A DNA stretch of 6,263 bases, from positions 1 to 6,263 of the forward strand of contig JBDROA010000079.1 in assembly GCA_043810615.1 (NCBI GenBank), read 5' to 3'. A program made the position numbers and the translations under genes. Below the pieces are notes generated by a model. The model was not told where the DNA came from and searched no databases. It was given only the letters and a program-made list of their open reading frames with translations. Source of the DNA: VGBK01 sp043810615 (lineage in GTDB: Bacteria; Actinomycetota; Acidimicrobiia; Spongiisociales; UBA11373). This document shows, piece after piece, positions 1 to 6,039 of this stretch (its first letter is position 1; each line of letters starts with the position of its first letter).

Positions 1-131
1 CCCTGCGTTGCACGGCGACCGTGTCGGCCGTGGCCGGGCCGTACGCCTCGTTGGTGACTGTGGTTTCGTGGGACGCCGACGGCCGCCGGGTGGCCGCCGA
101 GGACTGGGTCCACTACTACGGCATGGCGTAA
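1..131 (+). CDS. C-terminal end of an unidentified protein (5' truncated)
   Basis: The frame with codons starting at base 3 is open from the window edge to a TAA at 129-131 and gives 42 residues. They alternate hydrophobic and polar residues (LVTVVSWDADGRR), which suggests beta strands, and end in EDWVHYYGMA. Third codon positions are mostly G or C, as in the genes that follow, which supports real coding. I do not recognise the family. The strand-rich VTVVSWDADG pattern is faintly like the C-terminal sheet of pilin-like proteins, but that is a guess. The stop lies 59 bases before the GAPDH-like gene, so the two could be co-transcribed. Confidence 0.5.
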   Translation, partial: LRCTATVSAVAGPYASLVTVVSWDADGRRVAAEDWVHYYGMA

Positions 132-177
132 CGGGGCACCGGGTCCGGCCGGGCCTTAGCATCGACCCTATCCGAGC

Positions 178-183
178 GGGAGG
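178..183 (+). promoter_or_regulatory. Ribosome binding site of the GAPDH-like gene
   Basis: GGGAGG lies 7 bases before the ATG at 191. This purine-rich site, and the appearance of the Rossmann motif only 9 residues later, fix the start at 191. A longer in-frame reading from base 8 would add a low-quality Arg/Gly-rich extension lying over the preceding gene. Confidence 0.8.
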
Positions 184-190
184 CAGCGCC

Positions 191-1246
191 ATGCGGAAGG
201 TGGTCCACGTCGTCGGCACCGGGACGATCGGCGAGCCGTTGATCGGCTTGCTGGTGGACCACCGGGAGGCCTTTGGCATCGACGAGGTCACCTTCCACAA
301 GCGCACCCCCACCCTGGAGGAACGGGCCAAGATCGCCGACCTCGTGCGGCGCGGGGCGGTGCTGGCGGTGGAGGACGACCGGCGGGAGGCCTTTGAGGCG
401 CTGGGCCTGACTCCCACCCTGGGGGGGGCGGAGGCCCTGGCCCAGGCCACGGTGGTCATCGACAGCACCCCGGCGGGGAACAAGAACAAGGAGCAGTCCT
501 ACGCCGCCCTCGACGGCCCCCTGGGCTTCCTGGCCCAGGGATCGGAGTGCGGGTTCGGCAAGATGTACGCCCGGGGCATCAACGACGAGGCCCTGGCTCG
601 GGGCGAGGATCGCTTCCTGCACGTGGTGTCGTGCAACACGCACAACATCTCCGTGCTGGTGAAGACCGTCGCCTTCGACGGCGGCACCTCGCACCTGGTG
701 GACGGACGGTTCGTGTGCATGCGGCGGGCCAACGACATCAGCCAGGACGGGTCGTTTGCCCCCAGTCCGACGGTGGGCCGCCACGACAACCCCCGCTTCG
801 GGACCCACCACGCCCGGGACGCCCACGGGGTGTTCGCCACCCTGGGCCTGGACCTGGCCCTGTGGTCGTCGGCCATCGTGCTCAACACCCAGTACATGCA
901 CGTGCTGCACTTCAGCCTCACCCTGGACCACGACGTCACCGCCGAGGAGGTCGTCACCCGCCTGGGGACCAACTCCCGGGTGGCGCTCACGCGCAAGCGC
1001 TCCGCCAACCAGGTGTTCTCGTTCGGCCGGGACCACGGCTACTTCGGGCGGATCCTGAGCCAGACTGTGGTGCCCACCCAGACCATCGGGGTGCGCGACC
1101 GGCGCACTGTGGTGGGCTTCTGCTTCACCCCGCAAGACGGCAACGCCCTGCTTTCGTCGGTGGCGGCCACCCTGTGGTACCTGTACCCGGAGGGGTTCGA
1201 GGAGCGCATCGACGTGCTGCGGCCCTACCTGTTCCGGGAGGTGTGA
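191..1246 (+). CDS. Archaeal-type (type II) glyceraldehyde-3-phosphate dehydrogenase homologue
   Basis: A 351-residue cytosolic dehydrogenase. Seen in the sequence: a nucleotide-binding GxGxxG (GTGTIG, residues 9-14) right at the N-terminus; VVIDSTPAGNKNK at 88-100, matching the VDCTP-GxxxKNK stretch of archaeal enzymes; VVSCNTHN with candidate nucleophile Cys148, at the place of the archaeal SCNTTG; a HHARD motif with His206-His207, like the archaeal SHHGPD; and YMHVLH at 235-240, like the archaeal MHVH segment with the catalytic histidine. Length is close to the roughly 340 residues of the family. The family oxidises glyceraldehyde 3-phosphate to 1,3-bisphosphoglycerate with NAD(P) and phosphate. 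Differences after the cysteine (HNISVLVKT instead of the archaeal TGLCR) leave room for another aldehyde substrate. No pgk or tpi is adjacent. The fold assignment is firm; the substrate is inferred. Confidence 0.85.
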   Translation: MRKVVHVVGTGTIGEPLIGLLVDHREAFGIDEVTFHKRTPTLEERAKIADLVRRGAVLAVEDDRREAFEALGLTPTLGGAEALAQATVVIDSTPAGNKNKEQSYAALDGPLGFLAQGSECGFGKMYARGINDEALARGEDRFLHVVSCNTHNISVLVKTVAFDGGTSHLVDGRFVCMRRANDISQDGSFAPSPTVGRHDNPRFGTHHARDAHGVFATLGLDLALWSSAIVLNTQYMHVLHFSLTLDHDVTAEEVVTRLGTNSRVALTRKRSANQVFSFGRDHGYFGRILSQTVVPTQTIGVRDRRTVVGFCFTPQDGNALLSSVAATLWYLYPEGFEERIDVLRPYLFREV

Positions 1247-1267
1247 GGCAGGCGATCGGCGGGGCGC

Positions 1268-1495
1268 TCAGTCCTTGTAGCGCCAGACGATGCGGCCGCG
1301 CGAGGGGTCGTAGACCGAGAGGTCCAGGTCGACGCGATCGCCGGGAAGGATGCGGATGTACCGGCCGCGGCGCATCTTCCCCGAAGCCCGGGCCAGCACC
1401 TTGAGACCGCCGTCGACCTGCACCCGGAACATGGCGTTGGGCAGGGTTTCGACGACCGTGCCCTGGACGCGTACGACGTCTTCCTGTTTGGCCAA
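1268..1495 (-). CDS. infA: Translation initiation factor IF-1
   Basis: A 75-residue single OB-fold (S1-type) protein that binds the 30S ribosomal A site during initiation. Diagnostic stretches are AKQEDVVRVQGTVVE at the N-terminus, LPNAMFRV (18-25), SGKMRRGRYIRILPGDRV (38-55) and DPSRGRIVWRYKD at the end; all are near-identical to bacterial IF-1. The start is a TTG at 1495-1493 (complement): the family begins exactly here (normally MAKQED), and a GAGGG lies 6 bases upstream. Upstream ATGs on this strand add a Pro/Arg-rich tail with no family support. It is slightly longer than the usual 72-73 residues, with one extra residue in the MRRGRYIR loop. It is convergent with the GAPDH-like gene (21-base gap) and divergent from sufB. 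No ribosomal protein gene (rpmJ, rpsM) is beside it, unlike the common infA setting. Confidence 0.94.
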   Translation of the reverse strand: MAKQEDVVRVQGTVVETLPNAMFRVQVDGGLKVLARASGKMRRGRYIRILPGDRVDLDLSVYDPSRGRIVWRYKD

Positions 1496-1557
1496 GTTCG
1501 GCCCTCGCCGGTTCTGCTCGTGGGATGGACCCCCTGGCGCGAGGCCCGGGCCGGGGC

Positions 1558-1563
1558 ATCTTA
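1558..1563 (-). promoter_or_regulatory. Possible -10 element for infA
   Basis: Read on the minus strand this is TAAGAT, directly preceded by TG, about 62 bases before the TTG start. It fits the TAnnnT core of a housekeeping -10 box. No good -35 box is visible at 16-18 bases, so the call rests on the -10 and its position only. Confidence 0.3.
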
Positions 1564-1648
1564 CAGGCCGGGAGGCCCCCGCTGGGAACGGATAGCCCCG
1601 GTTCCGGCGCCCCCGCATCCTTCTGACCCGTCCGGCGTGTCCCCGCCA

Positions 1649-1677
1649 TTGAGTAGGGTGGAGGTCCGTGACACAAT
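1649..1677 (+). promoter_or_regulatory. Possible sigma-70-type promoter of sufB
   Basis: TTGAGT (1649-1654) and CACAAT (1672-1677) are separated by exactly 17 bases and each matches its consensus hexamer at four of six positions. The implied transcription start near 1684 would leave a leader of about 45 bases before the sufB ATG. This is a consensus match by eye, in the right place and orientation. Confidence 0.4.
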
Positions 1678-1680
1678 CCC

Positions 1681-1692
1681 CTACGCGCGTAG
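1681..1692 (+). promoter_or_regulatory. Palindromic candidate operator in front of sufB
   Basis: CTACGCGCGTAG is a perfect 12-base palindrome, 3 bases after the putative -10 box and over the expected transcription start. GTGACA occurs once on each side (1668-1673 and 1692-1697). This placement is typical of a repressor site. Which regulator would bind is unknown: no sufR or other regulator gene is visible in the window. In GC-rich DNA a CG-rich palindrome can also occur by chance. Confidence 0.35.
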
Positions 1693-1713
1693 TGACAACG
1701 GCACCGGAGCACT

Positions 1714-1719
1714 GAGGAG
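1714..1719 (+). promoter_or_regulatory. Ribosome binding site of sufB
   Basis: GAGGAG lies 9 bases before the ATG at 1729. The protein from that ATG starts in register with other SufB N-termini (short acidic lead-in, then GKYRLGWSDAEDYVFKPKKG), so the start is well supported. Confidence 0.75.
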
Positions 1720-1728
1720 CATCCCGCG

Positions 1729-4700
1729 ATGAGCGGCACCGTCGATCTCGACCTGGGCAAGTACCGGCTGGGGTGGTCCGACGCCGAGGACTACGTCTTC
1801 AAGCCGAAGAAGGGCCTGAGCCCCGAGGTCATCCGCCAGATGTCGGGCATGAAGGGCGAGCCCGCCTGGATGCTCGAGTTCCGCCTTAAGGCCTACGAGC
1901 GCTTCCTGCGCAAGCCGGTGCCCACCTGGGGCGGCGGGGGCCTGCTCGACACCATCGACCTCGACGACATCTTCTACTACATCAAGCCCATGGAGGGCCA
2001 GGCAAAGTCGTGGGACATGGTGCCCGAGGGCATAAAGCGCACTTACGAGCGCCTCGGCATCCCCGAAGCCGAGAGGAAGTACCTGGCAGGGGTGACGGCA
2101 CAATATGAGTGCCTGCGGGGTGACACGCGGGTCTACACCGCCGCCGGGGGCCTCAAGCCCATCAAGGAGGTGTCCCCGGGGGAGACCGTCTTCTCCCTCG
2201 ACGAGGGCACCGGGGAACTGGTTCCGACCCGCGTGAAGGCGGGGGCTCAGACCGGGGTGCGCCCCACATATCGCGTCACCGTGGGCGGCCGCTACCACCG
2301 CACCATCCACGCCACGGCCAACCACCCTCTGCTCTGCCTGGTGGATGTCCGGCGTCCCGGCCGGCAGCGGGCTCGCTACGCCCGGGTGTGGAAGACGGTG
2401 GCCGAACTGCGGCCCGGCGACCTGGTGGCGGTGGCTCGCGACCTGCCGGAGTTCGGGGAAGCTCACCCTTTGACGGCGCCTGAAGGCACGCCACGGCAGT
2501 TTCCCAGGGTCACCAACTCCGGCCTCATGTGGCTGCTCGGCCTATGGTTCGGCGACGGCAGCCTGCGCCGGGACCCGCGCCACGGCATCTACCGGGTGGA
2601 GTGGGCCATACCGAAGACGGAGGGGGAGTTGCGGGGCGAGATCGAGCGCGTCGTGACGGAGCAGTTCGGGCTCAAGGCGGCCGTCGGTGACCGCTGGCGC
2701 CTCGTGGCCAGCGGCAAGGCTCTGGTCGAGTGGTTCGAGCACCACTCGCTGTTCGGTAAGGACCACGTCAGGCGGGTCCCGCCGTGGGTCTTCGGGTTGC
2801 CCACGGCCGAGCGCCTCGCCTTCCTGGGGGGCTTTGTCGATGCCGATGGCTACGTCAGCCCGGATGCTCACGGCAATTCCGTCTCGGTGACAAGTGTGGA
2901 CACCGGCCTGCTGGCCGACATCGCCGACCTGGCGGCACTGTGCGGGCTGCGACCCTCCAGGCCTCACCGATTCGAATCGAAGCACCCCCACGATCCCTCG
3001 CGCACGATCACGGGGTACCGGCTGGGGATCGGGGGCGACGTAGAGCGCCTCGGCGTGCGCAACCCGCGTCGCCGGGAACGGCTGGGGCGCCGGGCCTACC
3101 GCCACGGTGACACGTCAGCCCGGGGTGCCACCTTCCGCTCCCGCACGAGCGCCACCCTCGGGTTTGCCCGGGTGATCGAGATCGAACCAGCCGATACCGC
3201 TCCGGTGTACGACATCGAGATCGACGGCCCCCACAACTTCGTCGCCGAAGGGGTCGTCGTTCATAACTCCGAGGTGGTCTACCACCGCAACCGTGCCGAC
3301 CTGGAGGGGTTGGGGGTCCTCTTCTGCGACATGGACACCGCCCTGCGCGAGTACCCCGACATCGTGCGGCAGTACTTCGGCACGGTCATCCCCCCCGGCG
3401 ACAACAAGTACGCCGCCCTCAACTCGGCGGTGTGGTCGGGCGGGTCGTTCATCTACGTGCCCCCCGGGGTGCAGCTCGACCAGCCGCTCCAGGCCTACTT
3501 CCGCATCAACGCCGAGAACATGGGCCAGTTCGAGCGCACGCTGATCATCGTGGACGAGGGAGCCTTCTGCCACTACGTGGAAGGCTGCTCCGCCCCCACC
3601 TACTCCACCGACTCCCTCCACGCCGCGGTGGTCGAAATCATCATCAAAGACGGCGGGCGCTGCCGGTACACCACCATCCAGAACTGGTCGAACAACGTCT
3701 TCAACCTGGTGACCAAGCGGGCGGTGGCCCACCGCCACGCGACCATGGAATGGGTAGACGGGAATATCGGCTGTATCGCCGAGGGCTCACGGGTCACCAC
3801 TCGCAGCGGGGTCAAGCCCATTGAGTGGGTGGTGCCGGGCGAGGAGGTGCTCTCCTTCGACGAGCAGGCCGGCGAGTTCTGCTTCCGCCGGGTGACCGCC
3901 AAGCGCTACTCGGGGCGCCAGGCGGTGCGTGAGGTGCGCAGTGGGGTGCGCTCCCTGCGGGTCACCGACAACCACCCCTTCTACTCCTACGACTACGACC
4001 CCTCGCGGGCCCGTAAGTCGGGCCGCTACCGTCTCGCCTATCGGAGGGCCGACTCGCTGGAGCAGGCCATCGTGCCCCGCATCAGCATCGACTACGGCCA
4101 CCCCTTCAAGCTGGAACTGCCGCAGACCGTTGCCGCCTTCACCGGGTCCGACCAGTACGCCTCCGACTCCACCAGCGTGCGGGAGCGCCCCGGGAGCCTG
4201 GCGGTGGAAGCCGAGACCACCGCAGACCTCATGTGGCTTGTCGGCCTCTTCCTGGCCGACGGGTCCATCGAAGTCCGGCCGGCAGCCAACGGCGGCCTGC
4301 GCACCGCCAAGGTGACCTTCGCCGTGCCCCGGGCCGACCGCGCTCGCGACCGCCTCGTGCGGGTGATGGCGTCTGTCATGCCGGCCACAGAGCCCTCCGA
4401 GCGGGCCGACGGTGTGACCCTCACCTGGAACAGTGTGGACCTGGCCGCCCTGCTCACCGCCAATGGCATTGCCACAGGGGCCCTCGACAAGCGGGTTCCC
4501 GAGTGGGTGCTCGACCTGCCCCAGAGTCAGCGCATTGCCTTTGTCGCCGGGTTGCTCGATGGCGACGGCTGCGCTCCGCGCGGCAAGCGGGTGCTGACGG
4601 CCAAGTCGGTGAACCGTGAGTTGCTCGCCGGCCTCGGTGAAGTGCTCACCTCGCTGGGGATTCCGGCGACCATGTTCACCGAGTTCGTCGGGGAGCAGAT

Positions 4701-5514
4701 CAAGATCGTGGTGGGCCGTCCTTCGGTGACCCGCGGCGCCCATCGGCTCGACTGCCCTCCCGACCCGCGGCTGCTGGCCGAGGTGTCGATGCCGCTGCGG
4801 GAGGCCGCCCGGGCGAACCCTCCGGCCTCGCTGCGTTACTTCCGCCGGGTGGGTAACTCTCAGATCGTCCTCCCCGAGAGCGTGGAGATCTGCACGGTCG
4901 AGGTTGGAGAACCCGGCGAGGCGTTGCCCACCTGGGATATCGAAGTCGAGGGCACCGGCAACTTCGTCTGCGAGGGCTTCATCGTCCACAACTCCCGTCT
5001 ATCCATGAAGTACCCAGCGGTGTGGCTGGTGGGGGAGGGTGCCCACGGTGAGGTGCTCTCCATCGCCTTCGCCGGTGAGGGCCAGCACCAGGACACCGGA
5101 GCCAAGATCGTCCACGCCGCCCCCAACACCACTTCGCTAATCACCTCGAAGTCGATCTCCAAGGACGGGGGCCGGGCGGGCTACCGGGGCCTGCTCCGAG
5201 TGGAGGAGGGGGCCCACCATGTCAAGTCGTTCGTGCGTTGCGACGCCCTCATCCTGGACCCGCAGAGCCGCTCGGACACCTACCCCTACATGGAGATCGA
5301 GGAGGCCGACGCCAGCATCGGCCACGAGGCCACCGTGTCCAAGGTAGGCGACGACCAGTTGTTCTACCTGATGACCCGGGGCCTCAACGAGGCCGAGGCG
5401 ACGGCGATGATCGTCGCCGGCTTCATCGAGCCCATCGTGCGCGAGCTCCCCATGGAGTACGCCGTGGAGTTGAACCGACTGATCGAGTTGCAGATGGAGG
5501 GCTCGGTCGGGTAG
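1729..5514 (+). CDS. sufB: Fe-S cluster assembly scaffold SufB, precursor with two inteins
   Basis: The 1261-residue precursor splits into three exteins: 1-127, 514-681 and 1089-1261. Joined, they form a 468-residue SufB of normal length with no gap at either junction (QYE+SEVVYH and DGNIG+SRLSMKYP). SufB is the cytosolic beta-helix subunit of the SufBCD complex, on which Fe-S clusters are built from SufS-derived sulfur. Family hallmarks present: WSDAEDYVFKPKKGL, VWSGGSFIYVPPGV, NMGQFERTLIIVDEGA, YVEGCSAP (Cys620, 234 after splicing), the catalytic-type Cys1171 (378 spliced) in FVRCDALIL, His1199-Glu1200 in GHEATVSK spaced 28 residues from that Cys as in E. coli Cys405/His433-Glu434, and the terminal ELNRLIELQMEG. 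Full extein conservation says the gene is functional. It is divergent from infA and followed by a hairpin; sufC, sufD and sufS are not adjacent. Confidence 0.98.
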   Translation: MSGTVDLDLGKYRLGWSDAEDYVFKPKKGLSPEVIRQMSGMKGEPAWMLEFRLKAYERFLRKPVPTWGGGGLLDTIDLDDIFYYIKPMEGQAKSWDMVPEGIKRTYERLGIPEAERKYLAGVTAQYECLRGDTRVYTAAGGLKPIKEVSPGETVFSLDEGTGELVPTRVKAGAQTGVRPTYRVTVGGRYHRTIHATANHPLLCLVDVRRPGRQRARYARVWKTVAELRPGDLVAVARDLPEFGEAHPLTAPEGTPRQFPRVTNSGLMWLLGLWFGDGSLRRDPRHGIYRVEWAIPKTEGELRGEIERVVTEQFGLKAAVGDRWRLVASGKALVEWFEHHSLFGKDHVRRVPPWVFGLPTAERLAFLGGFVDADGYVSPDAHGNSVSVTSVDTGLLADIADLAALCGLRPSRPHRFESKHPHDPSRTITGYRLGIGGDVERLGVRNPRRRERLGRRAYRHGDTSARGATFRSRTSATLGFARVIEIEPADTAPVYDIEIDGPHNFVAEGVVVHNSEVVYHRNRADLEGLGVLFCDMDTALREYPDIVRQYFGTVIPPGDNKYAALNSAVWSGGSFIYVPPGVQLDQPLQAYFRINAENMGQFERTLIIVDEGAFCHYVEGCSAPTYSTDSLHAAVVEIIIKDGGRCRYTTIQNWSNNVFNLVTKRAVAHRHATMEWVDGNIGCIAEGSRVTTRSGVKPIEWVVPGEEVLSFDEQAGEFCFRRVTAKRYSGRQAVREVRSGVRSLRVTDNHPFYSYDYDPSRARKSGRYRLAYRRADSLEQAIVPRISIDYGHPFKLELPQTVAAFTGSDQYASDSTSVRERPGSLAVEAETTADLMWLVGLFLADGSIEVRPAANGGLRTAKVTFAVPRADRARDRLVRVMASVMPATEPSERADGVTLTWNSVDLAALLTANGIATGALDKRVPEWVLDLPQSQRIAFVAGLLDGDGCAPRGKRVLTAKSVNRELLAGLGEVLTSLGIPATMFTEFVGEQIKIVVGRPSVTRGAHRLDCPPDPRLLAEVSMPLREAARANPPASLRYFRRVGNSQIVLPESVEICTVEVGEPGEALPTWDIEVEGTGNFVCEGFIVHNSRLSMKYPAVWLVGEGAHGEVLSIAFAGEGQHQDTGAKIVHAAPNTTSLITSKSISKDGGRAGYRGLLRVEEGAHHVKSFVRCDALILDPQSRSDTYPYMEIEEADASIGHEATVSKVGDDQLFYLMTRGLNEAEATAMIVAGFIEPIVRELPMEYAVELNRLIELQMEGSVG
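2110..3267 (+). mobile_element. Intein 1 of SufB, with LAGLIDADG homing endonuclease
   Basis: In-frame 386-residue intein (precursor residues 128-513) between Glu127 and Ser514. Block A starts at Cys128 (CLRGDTRVYTAAGGLKPI). Block B is ATANHPLL with the TxxH Thr196 and His199. Blocks F and G are YDIEIDGPHNFVAEGVVVHN, with block-F His502, penultimate His512, terminal Asn513, and extein Ser514 as the +1 nucleophile. It is therefore a class 1 intein (Cys1, His-Asn, Ser+1) with all usual splicing residues. The endonuclease lies in between: motif 1 LLGLWFGDGS (269-278, acidic Asp276) and motif 2 FLGGFVDADG (365-374, acidic Asp373), both intact, so homing activity is plausible. The DNA coordinates give the element exactly, since removing it restores QYE-SEVVYH. 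Confidence 0.96.
3772..4992 (+). mobile_element. Intein 2 of SufB, with LAGLIDADG homing endonuclease
   Basis: In-frame 407-residue intein (precursor residues 682-1088) between Gly681 and Ser1089. Block A starts at Cys682 (CIAEGSRVTTRSGVKPIEW). Block B is LRVTDNHPFYSY with Thr746 and His749. The C-terminal blocks are WDIEVEGTGNFVCEGFIVHN, with His1087 and Asn1088 and extein Ser1089 as +1. The endonuclease has motif 1 LVGLFLADGS (837-846, Asp844) and motif 2 FVAGLLDGDG (938-947, Asp946), both acidic residues intact. Two oddities: the block-F histidine seen in intein 1 (PHNF) is glycine here (TGNF, Gly1077), and the next residues carry Cys1081 where intein 1 has Ala506. The layout resembles intein 1 (LMWL before motif 1, VPxWV before motif 2), so the two share descent, but identity looks low. 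Confidence 0.96.
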
Positions 5515-5526
5515 GAGGGCGGCAGG

Positions 5527-5548
5527 CTCGCCAGGCGTCTCTGGCGAG
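5527..5548 (+). terminator. Hairpin after sufB, probable transcription terminator
   Basis: CTCGCCAG (5527-5534) and CTGGCGAG (5541-5548) form a perfect 8-base-pair stem with a 6-base loop, 13 bases after the sufB stop. No T-run follows, so it is not a classic intrinsic terminator; actinobacteria often use such tail-less stems. It may instead protect the mRNA 3' end. Confidence 0.5.
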
Positions 5549-5830
5549 GTAACGCTCGCTCTGCCAGGGTGCGTTAATGTCATCAGACCCAAGGGGCAGT
5601 GGCTCTAGCCCTCTTCGGCCTCTCGCCGGGGGGTCTCTATCCGAGTCGCAGGAACGCCTCGGGAGATGTCGGCCCTTCGGCTCTGCGGCCCCCGTAGGCC
5701 CTCCACATCGCTCCAGGCGGGGCGTGGGGGCAGGGCGGGCCGACACCAAGCCCTCGACGAAGGGAAGGAAGCTCAGGGGTCTTGGGGGACGGGCACCCTT
5801 GGCCGTTCGCTGGCTCCCAACCTGGCCGAC

Positions 5831-5895
5831 CCCAGGCCCGCCTGGGACCGTAGGGGCCGGGTGGCCCGGCCTCCCGGCCGGTCCCCCCGCCGGCC
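5831..5895. repeat. Cluster of three tandem GC-rich hairpins
   Basis: Three inverted repeats follow each other: CCCAGG/CCTGGG (5831-5836 and 5841-5846, 4-base loop), GGCCGGG/CCCGGCC (5855-5861 and 5865-5871, 3-base loop, extendable with a G-T and a G-C pair) and GGCCGG/CCGGCC (5876-5881 and 5890-5895, 8-base loop). The pairing is directly visible. The role is unknown; a structured RNA, a bidirectional terminator zone or a GC-rich accident are all possible. Confidence 0.5.
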
Positions 5896-5915
5896 CCCTG
5901 GCGGCTCCGGGCACC

Positions 5916-5965
5916 GTGACCAGTTTCGTTGCATACTCAAGTCAAGAGGAACTGCGTCTGGTCAC
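5916..5965. repeat. 8-base inverted repeat around a less GC-rich patch
   Basis: GTGACCAG (5916-5923) and CTGGTCAC (5958-5965) are perfect inverted copies, 34 bases apart. The inner TTTC (5924-5927) can pair with GGAA (5948-5951, one G-T pair) to prolong the stem after a bulge. The enclosed sequence (TTGCATACTCAAGTCAAGA) is clearly less GC-rich than its surroundings, as regulatory DNA often is. Confidence 0.45.
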
Positions 5966-5972
5966 CTCCGTC
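5948..5972 (+). promoter_or_regulatory. Possible ECF-sigma-type promoter for the downstream membrane gene
   Basis: GGAAC (5948-5952), a 16-base spacer and CGTC (5969-5972) fit the common GGAAC-N16/17-CGTC form of extracytoplasmic-function sigma promoters. It points at the membrane protein frame starting roughly 80 bases downstream. Two short motifs can co-occur by chance, so this is weak. Confidence 0.27.
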
Positions 5973-6021
5973 CACCGTCGCTGACGCTCACGGTTGACGG
6001 CTTCTCCCTCCTGGCCCAACG

Positions 6022-6039
6022 CCGCCGCATGGGCGGCGG
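6022..6039 (+). repeat. Perfect 7-bp hairpin before the membrane protein frame
   Basis: CCGCCGC (6022-6028) pairs fully with GCGGCGG (6033-6039) around an ATGG tetraloop; a G-T pair can be added outside. There is no T-run after it, which argues against an intrinsic terminator. It would sit in the 5' leader of the next gene if transcription starts upstream, where it could hinder or shape translation initiation. Confidence 0.4.

Noticed and set aside
8..190. An N-terminal extension of the GAPDH-like protein to an earlier ATG
   Set aside because: It would put about 60 Arg/Gly-rich residues before the Rossmann motif, overlap the upstream gene, and ignore the good ribosome binding site at 178-183.
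116..1135. A 339-codon minus-strand frame opposite the GAPDH-like gene
   Set aside because: Antisense to a gene with clear motifs, and its composition (His, Gly, Val, Pro) follows from reading G/C-ending codons backwards.
1496..1618. An ATG-started N-terminal extension of IF-1
   Set aside because: IF-1 never has such a Pro/Arg/Gly-rich tail in the family, and the homology begins precisely at the TTG codon.
3787..4989. A 400-codon minus-strand frame opposite intein 2
   Set aside because: It lies wholly antisense to a well-supported coding region, is rich in His, Gly, Pro and Arg, and matches no family; it is a typical GC-rich antisense shadow.
2110..4992. Reading the two SufB insertions as ordinary inserted domains or assembly chimeras
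   Set aside because: Both have Cys at the first position, TxxH block B, His-Asn before Ser at the end, and paired LAGLIDADG motifs; removal restores SufB exactly, which fits inteins and nothing else.
5577..5984. A 135-codon + strand frame with an ATG after sufB
   Set aside because: The product is low-complexity Pro/Gly/Arg/Ser without a domain, the region is full of inverted repeats, and no ribosome binding site is convincing. Open frames of this size arise easily in GC-rich DNA.
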